A DNA stretch of 64,000 bases from Ipomoea triloba. Lineage: Eukaryota > Streptophyta > Magnoliopsida > Solanales > Convolvulaceae. Both the position numbers and the translations under genes were made by a program. Shown here piece after piece: positions 23,336-35,262 of the stretch. Under the pieces are notes generated by a model, which was given only the letters and a program-made list of their open reading frames with translations, was not told where the DNA came from and ran no database searches. The first letter of the stretch is position 1. The number at the start of each line of letters is the position of its first letter. The stretch covers positions 21,119,985 to 21,183,984 of the forward strand of contig NC_044925.1 in NCBI RefSeq assembly GCF_003576645.1, written 5' to 3'.

Positions 23336-26300
23336 TCAAATGTCGCGAGGATCAACAAAAATGAGAGCAGAAGAAGAATCATGGTACATAATCGAAGAAC
23401 CCTCCGAGGAACCATGGACGATGTTAGCCGCCTTATTATTATCATCATTATCCCCAACTAAACCCAACTCTTTGATGCACCACAAATCTTGCCACGAAAA
23501 ATTCTTCCAGTGCGGGATTCCCCTCCGGACAGGGTCATCCGGGCTAACCTCCGCTATCAACAACTCGCAACCTCGGCGATCCTTTCTAGCCACGTTGTGC
23601 GCGAAAGAGCACAGCGATTCCATCATCTTCGAACCACTATTACCTTCCATGCGAAGCCCGTACAAGAAATAATACCCGAAATTCTTGGACACGTTAGGGA
23701 CAGAAGGCAATCTTAGCCACGGGATTAACCTGTCCAAAACCCTAGTCCCCAAAAAGCAAGCCTGTTTCAACCCCGACAGACCCTTCAATTGAACCTTGTA
23801 CACTTCCTTAGCGTCCCATATACTTAGAACCGCATGATTGGGCGGGAAAACTCCACTGTCGGGGTCCCAAGTTGAGAGGCTTTCCTTTGGGGCAGCCATG
23901 AAAGTGCCCAGGTTTAGTTTGTTGTTGAGGACTAGGTTAATGTCCTTGGGGAAGAACTCCGATGAGCCGTCGAAGACGCGGCGGTAGTAGGACTCGGCTA
24001 GCTTCGCCGGAACCCTAACGACGGCCACGTCGGACCCTAACGGCTTCTTGTGACGGTGAACGGGCTGTACTAAGACCGATGGGGTTCGGAATTTAACGTA
24101 GTTCAACGTTCCGGTGAACAAGTTTATGGATGCTTGATTGCTGCAATCTGTGGCCATGTAAATATACTCAGCTCCATTGCTTTTGCTCCAATTTTCCAAG
24201 CTTTGGACAAGCTTTGTTCCGATCCCAAGCCGCCTGAATCATATTCAAGGTTTATTAAACACCATACTGGGTAAACCCTGCCCGCTAAAATCAATAAAAA
24301 CAATAGGCCAGCCAGATAAACTGGCCAGCTCAAACCAAGAAAAATACAATTGGTTGTTCTCACTGAGAGTTGCACTTGTAACCTTGTGGTTACCAAGTTA
24401 ACAATCCGACTAACTTGACTAGGGTTAAACACTATCTTAATCAAATTCAAGGTTTAAACACCTATCTCAAACATGTTTAATACGGAGTAATATCTTAGGG
24501 TGTGTTTGGTTCGCACATGGGAATCGGAATCGGTATGGGTATCAAATACTTGGTAAGGGTAATGGGTTTTGATAAAAATATTTTACATGTTTGGTAGTAG
24601 GGTGGAATGTGAATGATTATTAATAGTTGTGGAGGAAAGGAGGAAGAGAAATGAAACCCTTATTTAATAAGGGTATAAATTTTTCAATTAATGGAGTATT
24701 CCAAACCCATAGTAGTATTCTAAAAGCATGTCAATCAAACAATAACAATCACTTTGATATCCATACATTATACCAAAACTTGTCAACCAAACACACCCTT
24801 AGTGATTTTCAAGCTGTGTTTAAGAGATTTTAACAAAAATAAAAATAAAAGATAAACTGATTTAGTAAGAACCCAAACTGGACTCAAATAGTATTTTAAA
24901 TATCTAAACTTGGCCATAAACAAATTATCACTTACCCAAACACACCTGATTAAGATTTTTTGTAAGATTAATATAATATCTATTTTACCTACCCGACACT
25001 CAATAATGGGTCAATCTACTAACCTTTTAAGTTATCAATTCAATTATGTCAACTCATGATATGTCGATCCACAAGCTGTAAGTTGTAAATTAATTTAATT
25101 ATAATAGTTGTGAGATATATTGATCTGATTAGCACTAGATTACAAACAATATGTATAGTAGTATATGATAACCAAAAGTGCTAATACATTTGTACCAATC
25201 CCAAGCCTTGCTTTTTCTTTATTTGGAATTTGTTAAAGTGATGGTTCCATTGCCAAAAAAAGTTGGTGTTCTTTTGCTTAAACAAATCCTACATAGTTTA
25301 GAGAATAATACAACCACGTATACATGCACTTAGCAACTAAAATTCTTCTTTTCTTTCTCTAGATAGCTTTTTTATGCAACAAATTGAAGTGGATGGTGGA
25401 TTATTTAGTGATGTATGTTGTTAAGTGAAACCTTAATAATTAATGTAGTGTTGGAAATGTTTTTTATATCAATGATGAGTGTCACTAAAGATTGATCTCT
25501 TTGGTAGATAGAATGAAGTTGGAATGATTATATTGAATTTCTCCAATAGCACCACTTTCATTGAAATTTTCACTATAAGAAAAATTGAATTTGTCTACTG
25601 AAAATTTTATAGGTATTTAATTTACCAGCATATTTTTTAAGATAAATTAATAAAATTTGTAAGTATTTCAATTTATTTTTCTATTACTCCAACCATATAT
25701 AGTTTATCGAAAAAAAAAAAAAAAAAAGCCTTTCAGAGGTTGTTGTGATTGATCAATTAAAAATTTATAACAGAATTTGAAACTTTGTGATTACTAAATC
25801 AAACAACCTAATCAATTTGGGTGGGATTGTCCGATATACTCCACCACAATATTACTCTTATAAGACCTTTAGTATTGCCTGTGTGCTGTGTGCATCATTA
25901 CTTCATTAGGTTGTAACAATGGACCAAACTCGTTTTAAATGTTTCAAACTCTTGTTTGTTTGTGTAGTTCCCTCATAATTCTAATGTTTTTGTGGGGGTG
26001 GGTGGGGTCGGGGGATTTAAAAAATAAAACAAAACAAAAACATATAACTGCATCATGGTTGAAAAAACCACTAGGCGCCGTTGGATTTTTTTTAAATTTT
26101 TTTAATTATTTAAGACTAATAATTATAAACTATTTAATACTTTAATATTTAATACTAAAATATTAAATATTAACCTAAAAATTTAGAATGAATATTAAAT
26201 AGTTATTCGATCGACTAGGCGGCCTAGTCGGTGCCTAGGAAACCTAATCAGCCGTCTAGACCTGCGATTATAGTGATACGCTAGGCTGCCGACTGACGCC

Positions 26301-27623
26301 TAAAGCTAATCGCCACCTAGGCGGGATTTTCGCAACACTAATATAGACACATGCATATATGATATATACCTGTGTTGTGATGAAACCCTTAGGCCAAGGA
26401 TATATGCAACGTCCACGTAATCAGAATTATCATTCTTGCCCTTCTTTCCTCTGGTCACAGTTCTAATAGAACCTCTTATAACTCCAACGATTTCTTTCGA
26501 TATCCCATGCTCCGCAACCTTTATTTTCACAAAAACATACCATCAATTAAACATATACTTCGATCTCCCTCACAAACAAAATGGACTCTCACTCTCTTGA
26601 TCTTTCCGAAATTTGAACTATATATAGTAGATCTAATAATTGAAAAAAAAAATAAGAAAACAAATGAAAGCAACCAATTTCATAAATATTACAAACTTCA
26701 TAATTTGTATAGAGTGAGTAATATTTATGAAACTAATTCGCTCTCTTTTACATTATTTTCAACTGTTATTAGATTTAAATGGACAGTTTAATTAGATTAA
26801 AATTTATCCATAGTTTTTATAGAAGAGGTGTTTCACACATAAAGGAATAGAAGGATTTATCTTTTAAAGAAACACATAAAGGAATAGAAGGATTTATCTT
26901 TTAAAAAAAATTTCATTACGTTATAGGGCAGTACTAAAAATATAGAAGGTAAAGTCAAATTCTTAATTAATGATTCTATACTAAAACTCTTGTCAATTAG
27001 GCAAGGTTGGCCATGAGATTGAATGGATGGTTATTAATGTACTGTACACATAGGCGTACATGAAACTAAAACTATATAGTACCATGCAAAAATATGCGAA
27101 AATTATTGTATTTAATTATACTTATTATTGTATTTGACTTATTTCGGTAGGTTGAGAAAATAATTATGAACGGTAAAAATTTGTGTGAGACAGTCTCACG
27201 GATCTTTATCTATCAGACGGGTCAAATCAAGATAAAATGTAATACTTATACTAGCAAATGAAATATTAAATCATGAATAAAGTATAAATTTTAACTTGGA
27301 CTGACCCGTCTCATAGATAAAAGTCCATGAAACCGTCTCACACAAATGTGACTCATTATAAACATATACTACACTGTAACAGAATCACTAGTAGTTAGAA
27401 GTGAAAGTAATTAGTATACCATCATGAGATGTAAGGGAGCATTTCGAACACGACCAATAGGATCATCCAAGAGATCAACGACGAGGCGGGGCTTCCCTTC
27501 TTGGCCGACCTCGCACCGTGACTCTAGCTCCTCCACCGCCGCCTTGTCTCTCTCCTCATCGTACGCCCGCACCAACACCTCCGGCAGCTTCTCCGCCACT
27601 GCCGCAACTTTCAACGACATCAT
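23336..27623 (-). CDS. HLS1-like: HOOKLESS1-like GNAT N-acetyltransferase, 3 exons
   Basis: Related to Arabidopsis HLS1, a probable nuclear acetyltransferase that acts downstream of ethylene in apical-hook growth. Exons on the minus strand: 27623-27420, 26518-26370, 24233-23336; phases agree and give 416 aa, close to the family's roughly 400. Seen: VRAYDEERD and RCEVG at the N-terminus, the GNAT core split over exons 1-3 (LGLRV, then the acetyl-CoA loop RRLGIG at about 118-123), NGAEYIYMATD, NQASINLFTG, EFFPKDI, RRGIPHWK, DLWCIK and the family end FVDPRDI. The N-terminus is some 15 residues longer than the HLS1 start I know; a second ATG follows at 27620. Near the C-terminus GDNDDNN comes from an ATC/ATT microsatellite in the coding DNA. 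Intron 1 holds a hairpin MITE, intron 2 a Harbinger MITE and a CTAGGCG MITE. Confidence 0.92.
24498..24798 (+). mobile_element. Harbinger/Tourist-like MITE, copy 1 (HLS1-like intron 2)
   Basis: Terminal inverted repeat GGGTGTGTTTGGTT ... AACCAAACACACCC, 301 bp, flanked by the 3-bp target duplication TTA (24495-24497 and 24799-24801). Interior words such as GGAATCGGAATCGGTATGGG and CTTATTTAATAAGGGTATA recur in copies at 35263 and 35769. The 3-bp TWA duplication is the mark of PIF/Harbinger elements. Confidence 0.88.
25568..25700 (+). mobile_element. Possible CACTA transposon end remnant
   Basis: CACTATAAGAAAAATTGAAT resembles a CACTA-superfamily terminus (CACTACAAGAAAAA style). No opposite end or target duplication was found, so this is weak. 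Confidence 0.25.
26061..26335 (-). mobile_element. CTAGGCG-type MITE, copy 2 (HLS1-like intron 2)
   Basis: Inverse-orientation relative of the element at 14699-15066: the right end reads CCTAGGCGGGATTTTCGCAAC and the left end GAAAAAACCACTAGGCGCCG. Its right end stops about 30 bp from exon 2, just beyond the splice donor. Confidence 0.75.
26832..26905 (+). repeat. Short tandem duplication in HLS1-like intron 1
   Basis: CACATAAAGGAATAGAAGGA with the following TTTATCTTTTAAA is present twice in direct succession (period about 37 bp). Confidence 0.9.
27174..27350. mobile_element. Hairpin MITE with TGTGTGAGAC ends (HLS1-like intron 1)
   Basis: The left end TTTGTGTGAGACAGTCTCAC is matched by the right end GTCTCACACAAA, with GATCTTTATCTATCAGACGGG facing GACCCGTCTCATAGATAAAA. 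Related sequence lies at 4667-4860 (half) and 59640-59785. Confidence 0.75.
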
Positions 27624-27756
27624 CACCACACAACAAAAACTATATATATATGTATGCACTTGTTGAAGATAACGTTACTGTGTGATAGGTTATTTCAATT
27701 CACAGTTTGAGTTTAAGGTTCTCCCTGTCTGTTCTCCTCATCTTCACGCCTCATTT

Positions 27757-27766
27757 CTTTATATAG
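27757..27766 (-). promoter_or_regulatory. TATA box of the HLS1-like gene
   Basis: The minus strand reads CTATATAAAG about 135 bp upstream of the chosen ATG, a normal distance for a plant promoter with a short leader. Confidence 0.6.
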
Positions 27767-27876
27767 AGAGCAGTATAGTACAGTGTGTATCTGCTGACAT
27801 GGCAACTTCAGTTGTTCTTGAGGTCATCCTTTACCAATTCTAACCCCATTCACATGTCATGTGAATCTACCTTTCC

Positions 27877-27877
<1 letters not shown>

Positions 27878-27936
<59 letters not shown>
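27878..27936. repeat. (TA)n microsatellite upstream of the HLS1-like gene
   Basis: Nearly pure TA for about 55 bp. Confidence 0.95.
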
Positions 27937-27938
<2 letters not shown>

Positions 27939-28615
27939 GGCCATAGCACTTAATATTAAACAAAAATAAATTAAACCTAATCTTGGTCGCCGCACCAATG
28001 ATATGATGTCTACTTTTTCAGATTATTGGTGATGTGATGAATTAATTTATAACTACTTATAAATACATAATTTTTAAAAAACAGAAATTGTATATAAATA
28101 ATAATTTAGAAAAAAAAATCGTATATTATCCGACCAAATAACCAATACTTTAAGTAGGAAAAGTTTAAGGTGTCTATTAGTAGTAATATAATATCTCTTG
28201 CATTGAGTACAACTAACTCATAAGTGAATGAAAAATAATTTGAATTTGTATAGGACAAGGTACCTACCATATCCCATACAAAATTAAAACTTCTTACAAA
28301 GGTTTTTAGCTTCTATCCCGAATCAACAAATGTTGCCATATATATATATAGAGAGAGAATAGAGACCAAAGGTTGTGTCTAGGTGAAACATGCAATGAGA
28401 TAATATCCATTGATCTTGTCAAAATTAACTTCCAAGATGAACACGAATTAAAAGAAAAAAATCAAGGTAGCAATTTGGTTATTTTGCGTATTGTTCAAAC
28501 TAAGGTGCGTTATGTTAATACTTTTAATGTGTGTCTTTGTAAGACTTAAGTTGTGTCCATTTTTACACTTTGCTTCTTATAGCTTAGATATTAAGAAATT
28601 TGGCCATTGATCAAT
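27937..28615. other. Intergenic, nothing firm
   Basis: AT-rich. At 28500-28560 CTAAGGTGCG and GACTTAAGTTGTG recall the GCACCTTAAG repeat in inverse orientation, but too briefly to call a copy. Confidence 0.4.
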
Positions 28616-28619
28616 TCAG

Positions 28620-28698
28620 AAAGACGAATGAGAAGACTCGAACCCACCCCCTTTCATATAGGAGTGCAACCGAGTGCCACTAGACTACAAGGTCTTGG
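28620..28698 (-). mobile_element. SINE family 1 fragment (head)
   Basis: On the minus strand CCTTGTAGTCTAGTGGCACT (A-box region) and GGGTTCGAGTC (B box) are 55-60 bp apart. This is the tRNA-like head; the body is missing or diverged. Confidence 0.75.
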
Positions 28699-29393
28699 TA
28701 TCAGAAATATTATTAACACTTGAACTTTTATATATATATATATATATATATAGTAAAGTAAATTAATTAAAAAAAATTCAAGGAACAATAGGCCAGGTTT
28801 GTTTACACAGTTCAGAGTAACCACTCTTATATCTTAGGACTCCCATTTTAGCACATGCCCAATCTACTATCACAAAGCCTAATACAAATTACAAAGAGTT
28901 ATGTTCAAGAAAATACCAAGAATTTGACGAATCTATGTAAACCCATCCTATAATTAAGACTAATTGAATTGGGGTCGAACAACTCCATTGTCAACTCCGG
29001 GCTCCCCTCTATCATTGCTCCGCCCAAGCATGCCTAGAATAAAGGCTAGTACTACCACGAATCAATATCACTTGCTAATCTATCAACTGACTTGTAATCT
29101 ATATTTAGCACAACAAGAGATCCAGCTTTGTGTATGGTGTTTAACTTTATAACCGTATATCTACCAGAATTTCTATCATTTGGAAAATCCTATGTAAAGG
29201 GACACATAGAGGTCTTCAACCGAAAATCAATTGCTTCATCAAAACTAATTCTGAACGACATCCTTTTGTTGCTAAGAATAAGCCAACAAGGATTTGTACA
29301 AAGTATAATATTTACAAGATTGATTCTTGCAAGTATAACATTTTCAGATAAATAGTTAAGATTGATTATTATTTTTCTGCAAACAAGTTCTCA

Positions 29394-29395
<2 letters not shown>
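28699..29395. other. Intergenic, (TA)n at 28729-28753
   Basis: A (TA)n run, then AT-rich sequence. No gene or named element seen. Confidence 0.5.

Positions 29396-29457
<62 letters not shown>
29396..29457. repeat. (TA)n microsatellite
   Basis: About 60 bp of TA, directly left of a foldback element. Confidence 0.95.
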
Positions 29458-29458
<1 letters not shown>

Positions 29459-29750
29459 CCAACTTCCCTAATCCTCATGGTACATTGAAAAGTTAGATCT
29501 ATGAATGAGATTAATTGGATGAATTAAAAATATGTGCGTATATATAGCATTTTAATGTGTGCATATTAAACATGTGTTGTGTGCGTAGGGACATGCTTAA
29601 TATGCACCCATCATAATGTTTCATATGCATACACGTGTTTATAATTTCTCCAATTAATCTCATCCATAAATCTATTTTTTTAATGCACTAGATTGGTTAT
29701 CGTGGACTAATGTGAAACTAAGGTTGGTTCTCATATGATCTCATGTATAT
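29458..29750. mobile_element. Foldback element next to (TA)n
   Basis: The left arm (AACCAACTTCC ... TAGATCTATGAATGAGATTA...) is an imperfect inverse of the right arm (...TAATCTCATCCATAAATCTA ... AAGGTTGGTT). The middle has inverted blocks around GTGTGCATATTAAACATG and GCACCCAT. Probably a Mutator-type MITE. Confidence 0.65.
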
Positions 29751-29758
29751 AATCTGTT

Positions 29759-30100
29759 CAAGTGTGGACGGCCCTTAACGTGCGAACAGTGCGGTTCACA
29801 CCACTCAATGTTAGAAAATACACCACTCAATGTTAGAAAACACACCACAACGAAAATACACAAAAACACAAAAAAAAAAAACACCACACACCCAAAATAA
29901 TACACCATAACTCCCCTGCCCCTAGTGGTGCATTTGCTAACACTGTGTGGTGTATATTTGCATACCTAGTAGTGTGTTTTTTGGTGATGCCTACTTAATG
30001 ATGCATATTTGTGTGGGCATTTTCTAATATTGAGTGGTGTATATTTGTATACATAGTGGTGTGTCCGCACTGTTCGCACGTTAAGGGCCGTCCACACTTG
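29759..30100. mobile_element. Long-TIR MITE, 342 bp
   Basis: The left end CAAGTGTGGACGGCCCTTAA and the following CGTGCGAACAGTGCGG are repeated exactly in inverse at the right end (CCGCACTGTTCGCACG, then TTAAGGGCCGTCCACACTTG). The inner part repeats ACCACTCAATGTTAGAAAA and CACCAC words. TIRs of more than 35 bp point to a Mutator-type or foldback element. No clear target duplication. Confidence 0.85.
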
Positions 30101-30626
30101 ATTATGACTCTATATATATTATTTGCATGAGGTAGTTTTGTGGGTATATATCATGATTATATAAGTTTGATTTGGGATTAGAATAGGGGCTAGGTTCTAT
30201 GCATCTATTATTATTTTTTCCAAGTGATGGTGATTCTTAAAGAAGGATAATGATCCAAATAATTGTTACATAAGCTAAGCAGCATGCATGATGATATATC
30301 TTTTCCTATGTTTATGCGGGTGGCGGCCGAATAAGGTGCCCTGCCTTCAATCAATACTTTACTCAATCCAATATACATATAAAAATCCCTAACCTTTTAG
30401 CTTTACCCATCACCGTTATTTCTTCTACTTTAATTTATTTCCTTCCATTAACATCTCATCTGCTGCTGCCATCATTTTCAATTCCATCACTTCTAACGCT
30501 TGCACTTGCTCCACACAACTCCTTATTCTTCTATGCAGTAAAAACTACAAATCATGTCTAATACTTCAAAGTTTAGCTCTTTATATAATTTAAAAGTCGC
30601 ATTTTTATTTTTATTTTTATTTTTTT
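30101..30626. other. Intergenic, nothing recognised
   Basis: AT-rich; no gene supported. Confidence 0.5.
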
Positions 30627-30745
30627 TGCCAAAGACCTTGTGGTCAAGCGGCATCCGGTGTCCCGATTAACACTCTCACATGGGTGATGAGAGCGTGTGC
30701 TTTAGTAGGTTGAGAAAGTAGCTATGAACAGAGTCAGTAGTGCTC
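30627..30745 (+). mobile_element. SINE family 1 copy
   Basis: Starts GCCAAAGACCTTGTGGTCAA (A-box region) and carries the family tail words GGTTGAGAAAGTAGCTATGA and ACAGAGTCAGT. The B-box region is diverged (a GGGTGATGAGAG segment replaces it). Confidence 0.65.
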
Positions 30746-33700
30746 AAAAAAACAAGGTCGCATTTTTTATATTTAAATATAAAATTATTCACCAAAATTT
30801 GGATGTCAATTTTTTTCAAATTTTTTATTTTCAATTACAATTTAAATCAATAATGTATAAATTTAAAAAACAAAATTATTGCAAGTATGAAAATCTTAAA
30901 TATATAAAATATTTTTAAAAAAAGTTGGGCCCAAAATATTGAGTGCCCTTCGCCTTGACTGCACATGGCCAAGGGCATCTCTACTTCCCTGTTTACACTT
31001 TTTTTTTTTTTTTTACATAACTCGATAAGTATGAAAGTTTCTTCGGAATTTAGATGTGAAGTGGATGAGTAAAGTGGATTCATCAAATCTCATTCATGAA
31101 AGCTAGCTTGCTAGCCAAATATAATAAATTTAAGGTTGGTATAGGTATATATGCATGGCTATAAAATAATAGGGAGATGCAGAGGGTATATATTTATCTC
31201 AGGGACCACAGAGAGAGGATGAATTAATTAGGGGTAAAGTTAAATAAAATAGTGAGATGTTGGACCAATTATTAGGTATGGATGGTAGGAATGAATGCCC
31301 TAATGAAAACCATCATCTGATGGATAACATGTGGGTATAGTATATATGAGATGTGTTCACATGATCTATAAAAATTTTATAGAATTATTGACTAAAATTA
31401 TTATATAATGTTTACATTTTTTAAAGCGAGTTAGTGCGAAAAATTTTAAATAGGTTTCGACTCGACAGAGCATCTGGGAAGATGTAAATCGAACATCTGA
31501 GAGGATATAAATTATGGTAATGCAGCTGAACACAAAGATCAAACATTTGCTTATTGCACACAAGGAGCTACTTCACTTTGAGAGTTTACTCCACACTGTC
31601 GCTGATCAGACTCGATCCTTGATTTTTCTTATCAAATTTCACACATGTGAACTGAATTGCAAGGAAAAAAAATAGAAAGAAAAGTCGTATATAATTTTTT
31701 ACTATAAGGAAATGCAGTAGCACTTTTTTTTTTCTTTTTTTTTTAAGGTCATACATATTCTAGTTTTGGGGCATTTCCTTTGCTAAAGAATGGTGATCGA
31801 TGGCATTCAAAAGTGACAAGTGTTGGATGGCTAAGATTGTTTATAGTTTTCCTAAATTATTCAAAGAATTCAAGGTGTCAGTTTTATATGGTCGCGTCTC
31901 GAAAACCATTGACCACTTGAATTAATAATGTTAGTTGTTATTGGAACAATAAAGCCAAATATTACGCTACTTTATTGAGTTTCTTCCATTTTTTAAAAAT
32001 CAAATCCAATCGCAAATAATATAGTTTTATGTTTTTTAATAATTAACTCATTATGTGATTAATATAGCTAAAAGTATCTAGTAAGCCAGTTCTAAGATAA
32101 CCCGTTTAAAATGTTAATGTATTTTTTTTTTTACCACTTTGATAGTGTTTTTTTTTTTTTAAATTAAGTTTAAGGGTTCAATTACATTACTAATATTTAG
32201 GTACTATAGTTTGTTAGAGAGCTCATTTGGCACTTACATTATATATTAGTAATTTATATACACCGCTAGAAAACTTCAAATTCTTGACAATTTTTGAGTA
32301 TGTAGTCAGAATCTGAATATTTTCAGTCAGAAATGAGTGTTCTGACGATTGTTAGCATTGGCAAAAATCTTTCTCATCACAAATTTTGACCACCAGTTAA
32401 AGTTGTCAAAATTTCTAACTATTTTTTTTATGGTCAAAAAATTTGGTTGCATAAGACATGACATGAACCATAATATTCCAACCACCGAGCATTTAATTTT
32501 ATTTTTATTTAGCTATGGTTGCCGGAGAAATTTTGTAGCAACCATCCAAGGCAAAAACTTTTCTACGAGGGTTTGGTTCAAAGAATAAAAATAAAGGGAA
32601 GAGAATATAGTTTCAACATGAATGAAATAAGAAAATAATAGAATAAGAATATTATTCTACTATTTAGTTCGCAAGAGAAATAAACATGAAATTATAGGAG
32701 GAATCATATTTTTGTGTTTGGTTGGATCATAGATTAAAAAAGTAATCATTAAAAAAATTACCCTACTCGGCCTTATTGAAAATAAAACACATAAAAATGT
32801 ATACATACTCATGCACCATATTCTTGTATACCGGTTTGAACCGCTGGTTCTAACGGGATTTTTATTTTTTATTTTTGTAAATTATGTTTTCTATTTTAAA
32901 AATAGTCCAAATTCAACAATTAATTTTTTAAAAGATTTTTTTCATTCTAATTTTTTTTTTTAAAAAATAGTTATATCAAATATGTATTTTTTAGTACTAC
33001 TGACTCTACTACAATGTAGTATATGTCCATACATAGTTATATCAAATATTTAAACTTTAAAGTTAAACTAAAAAAATAAAAATAATTGTTATAGTTAAAT
33101 TTTAATTTTTATTTAAACTTTAAACTATAATCAAATAATAGTTAAATTTTAAAAATTAAAAATTAAAAAAAAAAAAAAAAACAAATGGAATTGACCCTGG
33201 AACCTTTTGGGTTTCAGTTTGGACCGGTCCGTATGTAATATGGCTGGTCATAAATATTGTGTTTTTTATATTTAAATTATTTTATCTAATTGATTATGTT
33301 TCATATTTTTTCATAAATATTTTTATAGTATTTCAAAATATTTTTAAATTTCACATTTTCACCCCACTCAAGTATATTTTTTGTTCCGCCGCCTCTAATT
33401 ATCATGTAGTCTATCAAAAACATTTTATTGTAATTTAAAATGTATTTTATATTTGAAACCTTATTATGGGTGTTTGATATTTTATCTCATTTAAACAATT
33501 ATTTTATGGGTCTGTCTCGGTATATATAAGGTTCTCGTGCGGACATGCGGTCATTCGTCATTAGGTATGCAAGAATGCATCACAATGTGTTTAGAAATGC
33601 ACAGGTGAGACTCTACAAACTGCTGTACACATCTATCTATCATAATTCCAACAGTAATGCATTTTCAATTATTGATGCTTGTCTTTTGTGTCATGTGGAG

Positions 33701-33948
33701 TTTCATGACTTACTGGCCTTAGCTAGTTCATTTGTCGCCTCACTTTCAAATCACCTACTTATTACTTCATAGTGATTGGACATTTAAATACATGATACCC
33801 ACCAACTTATATTTCAATAAATAAATTTTCAAAATTAAATTAACAAAATGTCAAGTAAACATATAAATTAAAAATCAAATTTCATAATGCAAATTTCATT
33901 AACCTCCTGTTTTCAACCAAAAAAAAAAAAGTCAGATTTCAGATTGCT

Positions 33949-33992
<44 letters not shown>

Positions 33993-34160
33993 AGAAAGAA
34001 GAAGGTCTGCATGCCAAATTCATTTTTGAGACTCAAAGAGATTAGCAGGGATGTATCCCCATCTATTAATATAGATTTTAATCTTTTGAAACAACATATA
34101 CAAAAATTAAATAATATATATATATATATATTTGATGATATGATGAGAGTGTAGAATTAT
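30746..34160. other. Intergenic region
   Basis: No gene. About 32829-33225 forms an inverted repeat with GGTTTGAACCGCTGGTTC at one end and GTTTGGACCGGTCC at the other and T-rich/A-rich arms, related to the inner part of 53609-54452. A-runs lie at 33167-33181 and 33954-33990. About 34097-34132 is (TA)n. The remaining sequence is unassigned. Confidence 0.45.
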
Positions 34161-34165
34161 GTTTT

Positions 34166-34955
34166 TCAGGCAGCTGACTTGGATGTATCAACAGCCAAGC
34201 AAACTCTAATGGCTTGCTCGACACCATGGTTCAATTTCTCAGCAGCAGCCCCATCTTCTTTCAAATCTTTGAGTGCATTAGTGCAATCTTCCAGACTAGT
34301 TAATGCTGCCGAGATTTGAAAGTTCAAGCTACCATCCTTATTCCCGCTTTTAATGGTCTCCATGCTCTCCTTCAATCTGATCATACATTCAATACATCAA
34401 ATCCATCAAATTATATTTTTTCTGGTTGCCCAAATGTATCCCTCCAACCCATAGTCAGAAGACTAATTATCCGTCCCAACGATCAGCACACTAAATGGTA
34501 GGGAAATGGTCAAATGGTTTGCTCCATTCACATGGGTGGGGATCGAATCCCCACCTTAAAACTGGCCAAATGATTTGCTCCATTCACATGGGTGGGGATC
34601 GAATCCCTACCTCGAGACGATCAAGGTGCTGAACCACCAGGACAACCATGTTGGTTAAATCCATCAAATTATATATTAATCAACAAAACAAATGATACAC
34701 TTACTTATCTTCTGTGTCTGTGTAGGCCTCTTTGCATTTGGGGTTTCCTGACTGAGTGGCTTTAGCTACTTCAGCCATAGCCTGAGTTACTGCCTTGGTT
34801 ATTGCCTCATCCCAATTTGCTGCTCCCTTTACCATGTTCTCGCACAGCGGTTTGTCCATGGCGGTGCCACAGAAGTTGGCGCCATCAACATGCCTCGCCA
34901 AGCTTAGATACACAACAGATAATAATGCCACAATGCATCTCTTCAAATCCACCAT
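34166..34955 (-). CDS. Secreted pectin methylesterase/invertase inhibitor-like protein, 2 exons
   Basis: PMEI/invertase-inhibitor family proteins bind and block pectin methylesterases or cell-wall/vacuolar invertases. Exons on the minus strand: 34955-34705 and 34376-34166, joined in phase to 153 aa. Seen: a signal peptide (about residues 1-25, ending near VDGA), then a helical domain with Cys29 and Cys38 (the N-terminal hairpin disulphide pair of the family), Cys74 in NPKCKEAY and Cys115 in QISAALTSLEDC (the second conserved pair and the family's best motif), plus an extra Cys143. Which enzyme is inhibited cannot be told from sequence. The single intron carries a SINE; a Harbinger MITE lies some 300 bp upstream. 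Confidence 0.85.
34417..34656 (-). mobile_element. SINE family 3 inserted in the inhibitor gene's intron
   Basis: An 18-bp perfect direct repeat, AAATCCATCAAATTATAT, flanks it (34399-34416 and 34657-34674). On the minus strand the head reads CCAACATGGTTGTCCTGGTG then GTTCAGCAC (A-box like), followed by GGGATTCGATCCCC (B-box like), and the left end is T-rich (A tail). A segment of about 60 bp with GGTTTGCTCCATTCACATGG and GTGGGGATCGAATCC is duplicated in tandem, so the B box is present twice. Confidence 0.85.
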
Positions 34956-35067
34956 TTTGAGTTGTAGATTTGTTTCACAAAGAGATTTTTTTTTTTTTTT
35001 TTATTCTTGATTTTCAAGATCTCTTTGTCTGGGATAGATGCAAGATGTTGGAGCCTTGAAGGAGAAA

Positions 35068-35081
35068 AATTATATATATGT
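35068..35081 (-). promoter_or_regulatory. TATA box of the inhibitor gene
   Basis: The minus strand reads CATATATATAATTT about 115 bp upstream of the ATG. AT-rich surroundings make this moderate only. Confidence 0.45.
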
Positions 35082-35262
35082 ATAGGAGTTGTTATACATG
35101 CATGAGAAAAATTAAATGATGCTCTCAACATATTATGTGGTTAGCCCTTTTTTCCTCATAATCTCTTAAATATTGAAATTTTCAAAGTAAAACTCTAATG
35201 AATGTTAACCACAAAACTAAATCTATTAAGTAGTAACTAGTGATTACCTTTGATAACATTAA

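Noticed and set aside
25568..25700. A complete CACTA transposon
   Set aside because: Only one weak terminus-like sequence is present; listed as a low-confidence remnant.
28620..28698. A true tRNA gene from the A- and B-box words
   Set aside because: No cloverleaf can be closed and the same words recur in a dispersed SINE family.
33545..33772. 75-codon frame starting MRSFVIRYARMHHNV
   Set aside because: No known domain, AT-rich repeat surroundings and no supporting splice or promoter signals.
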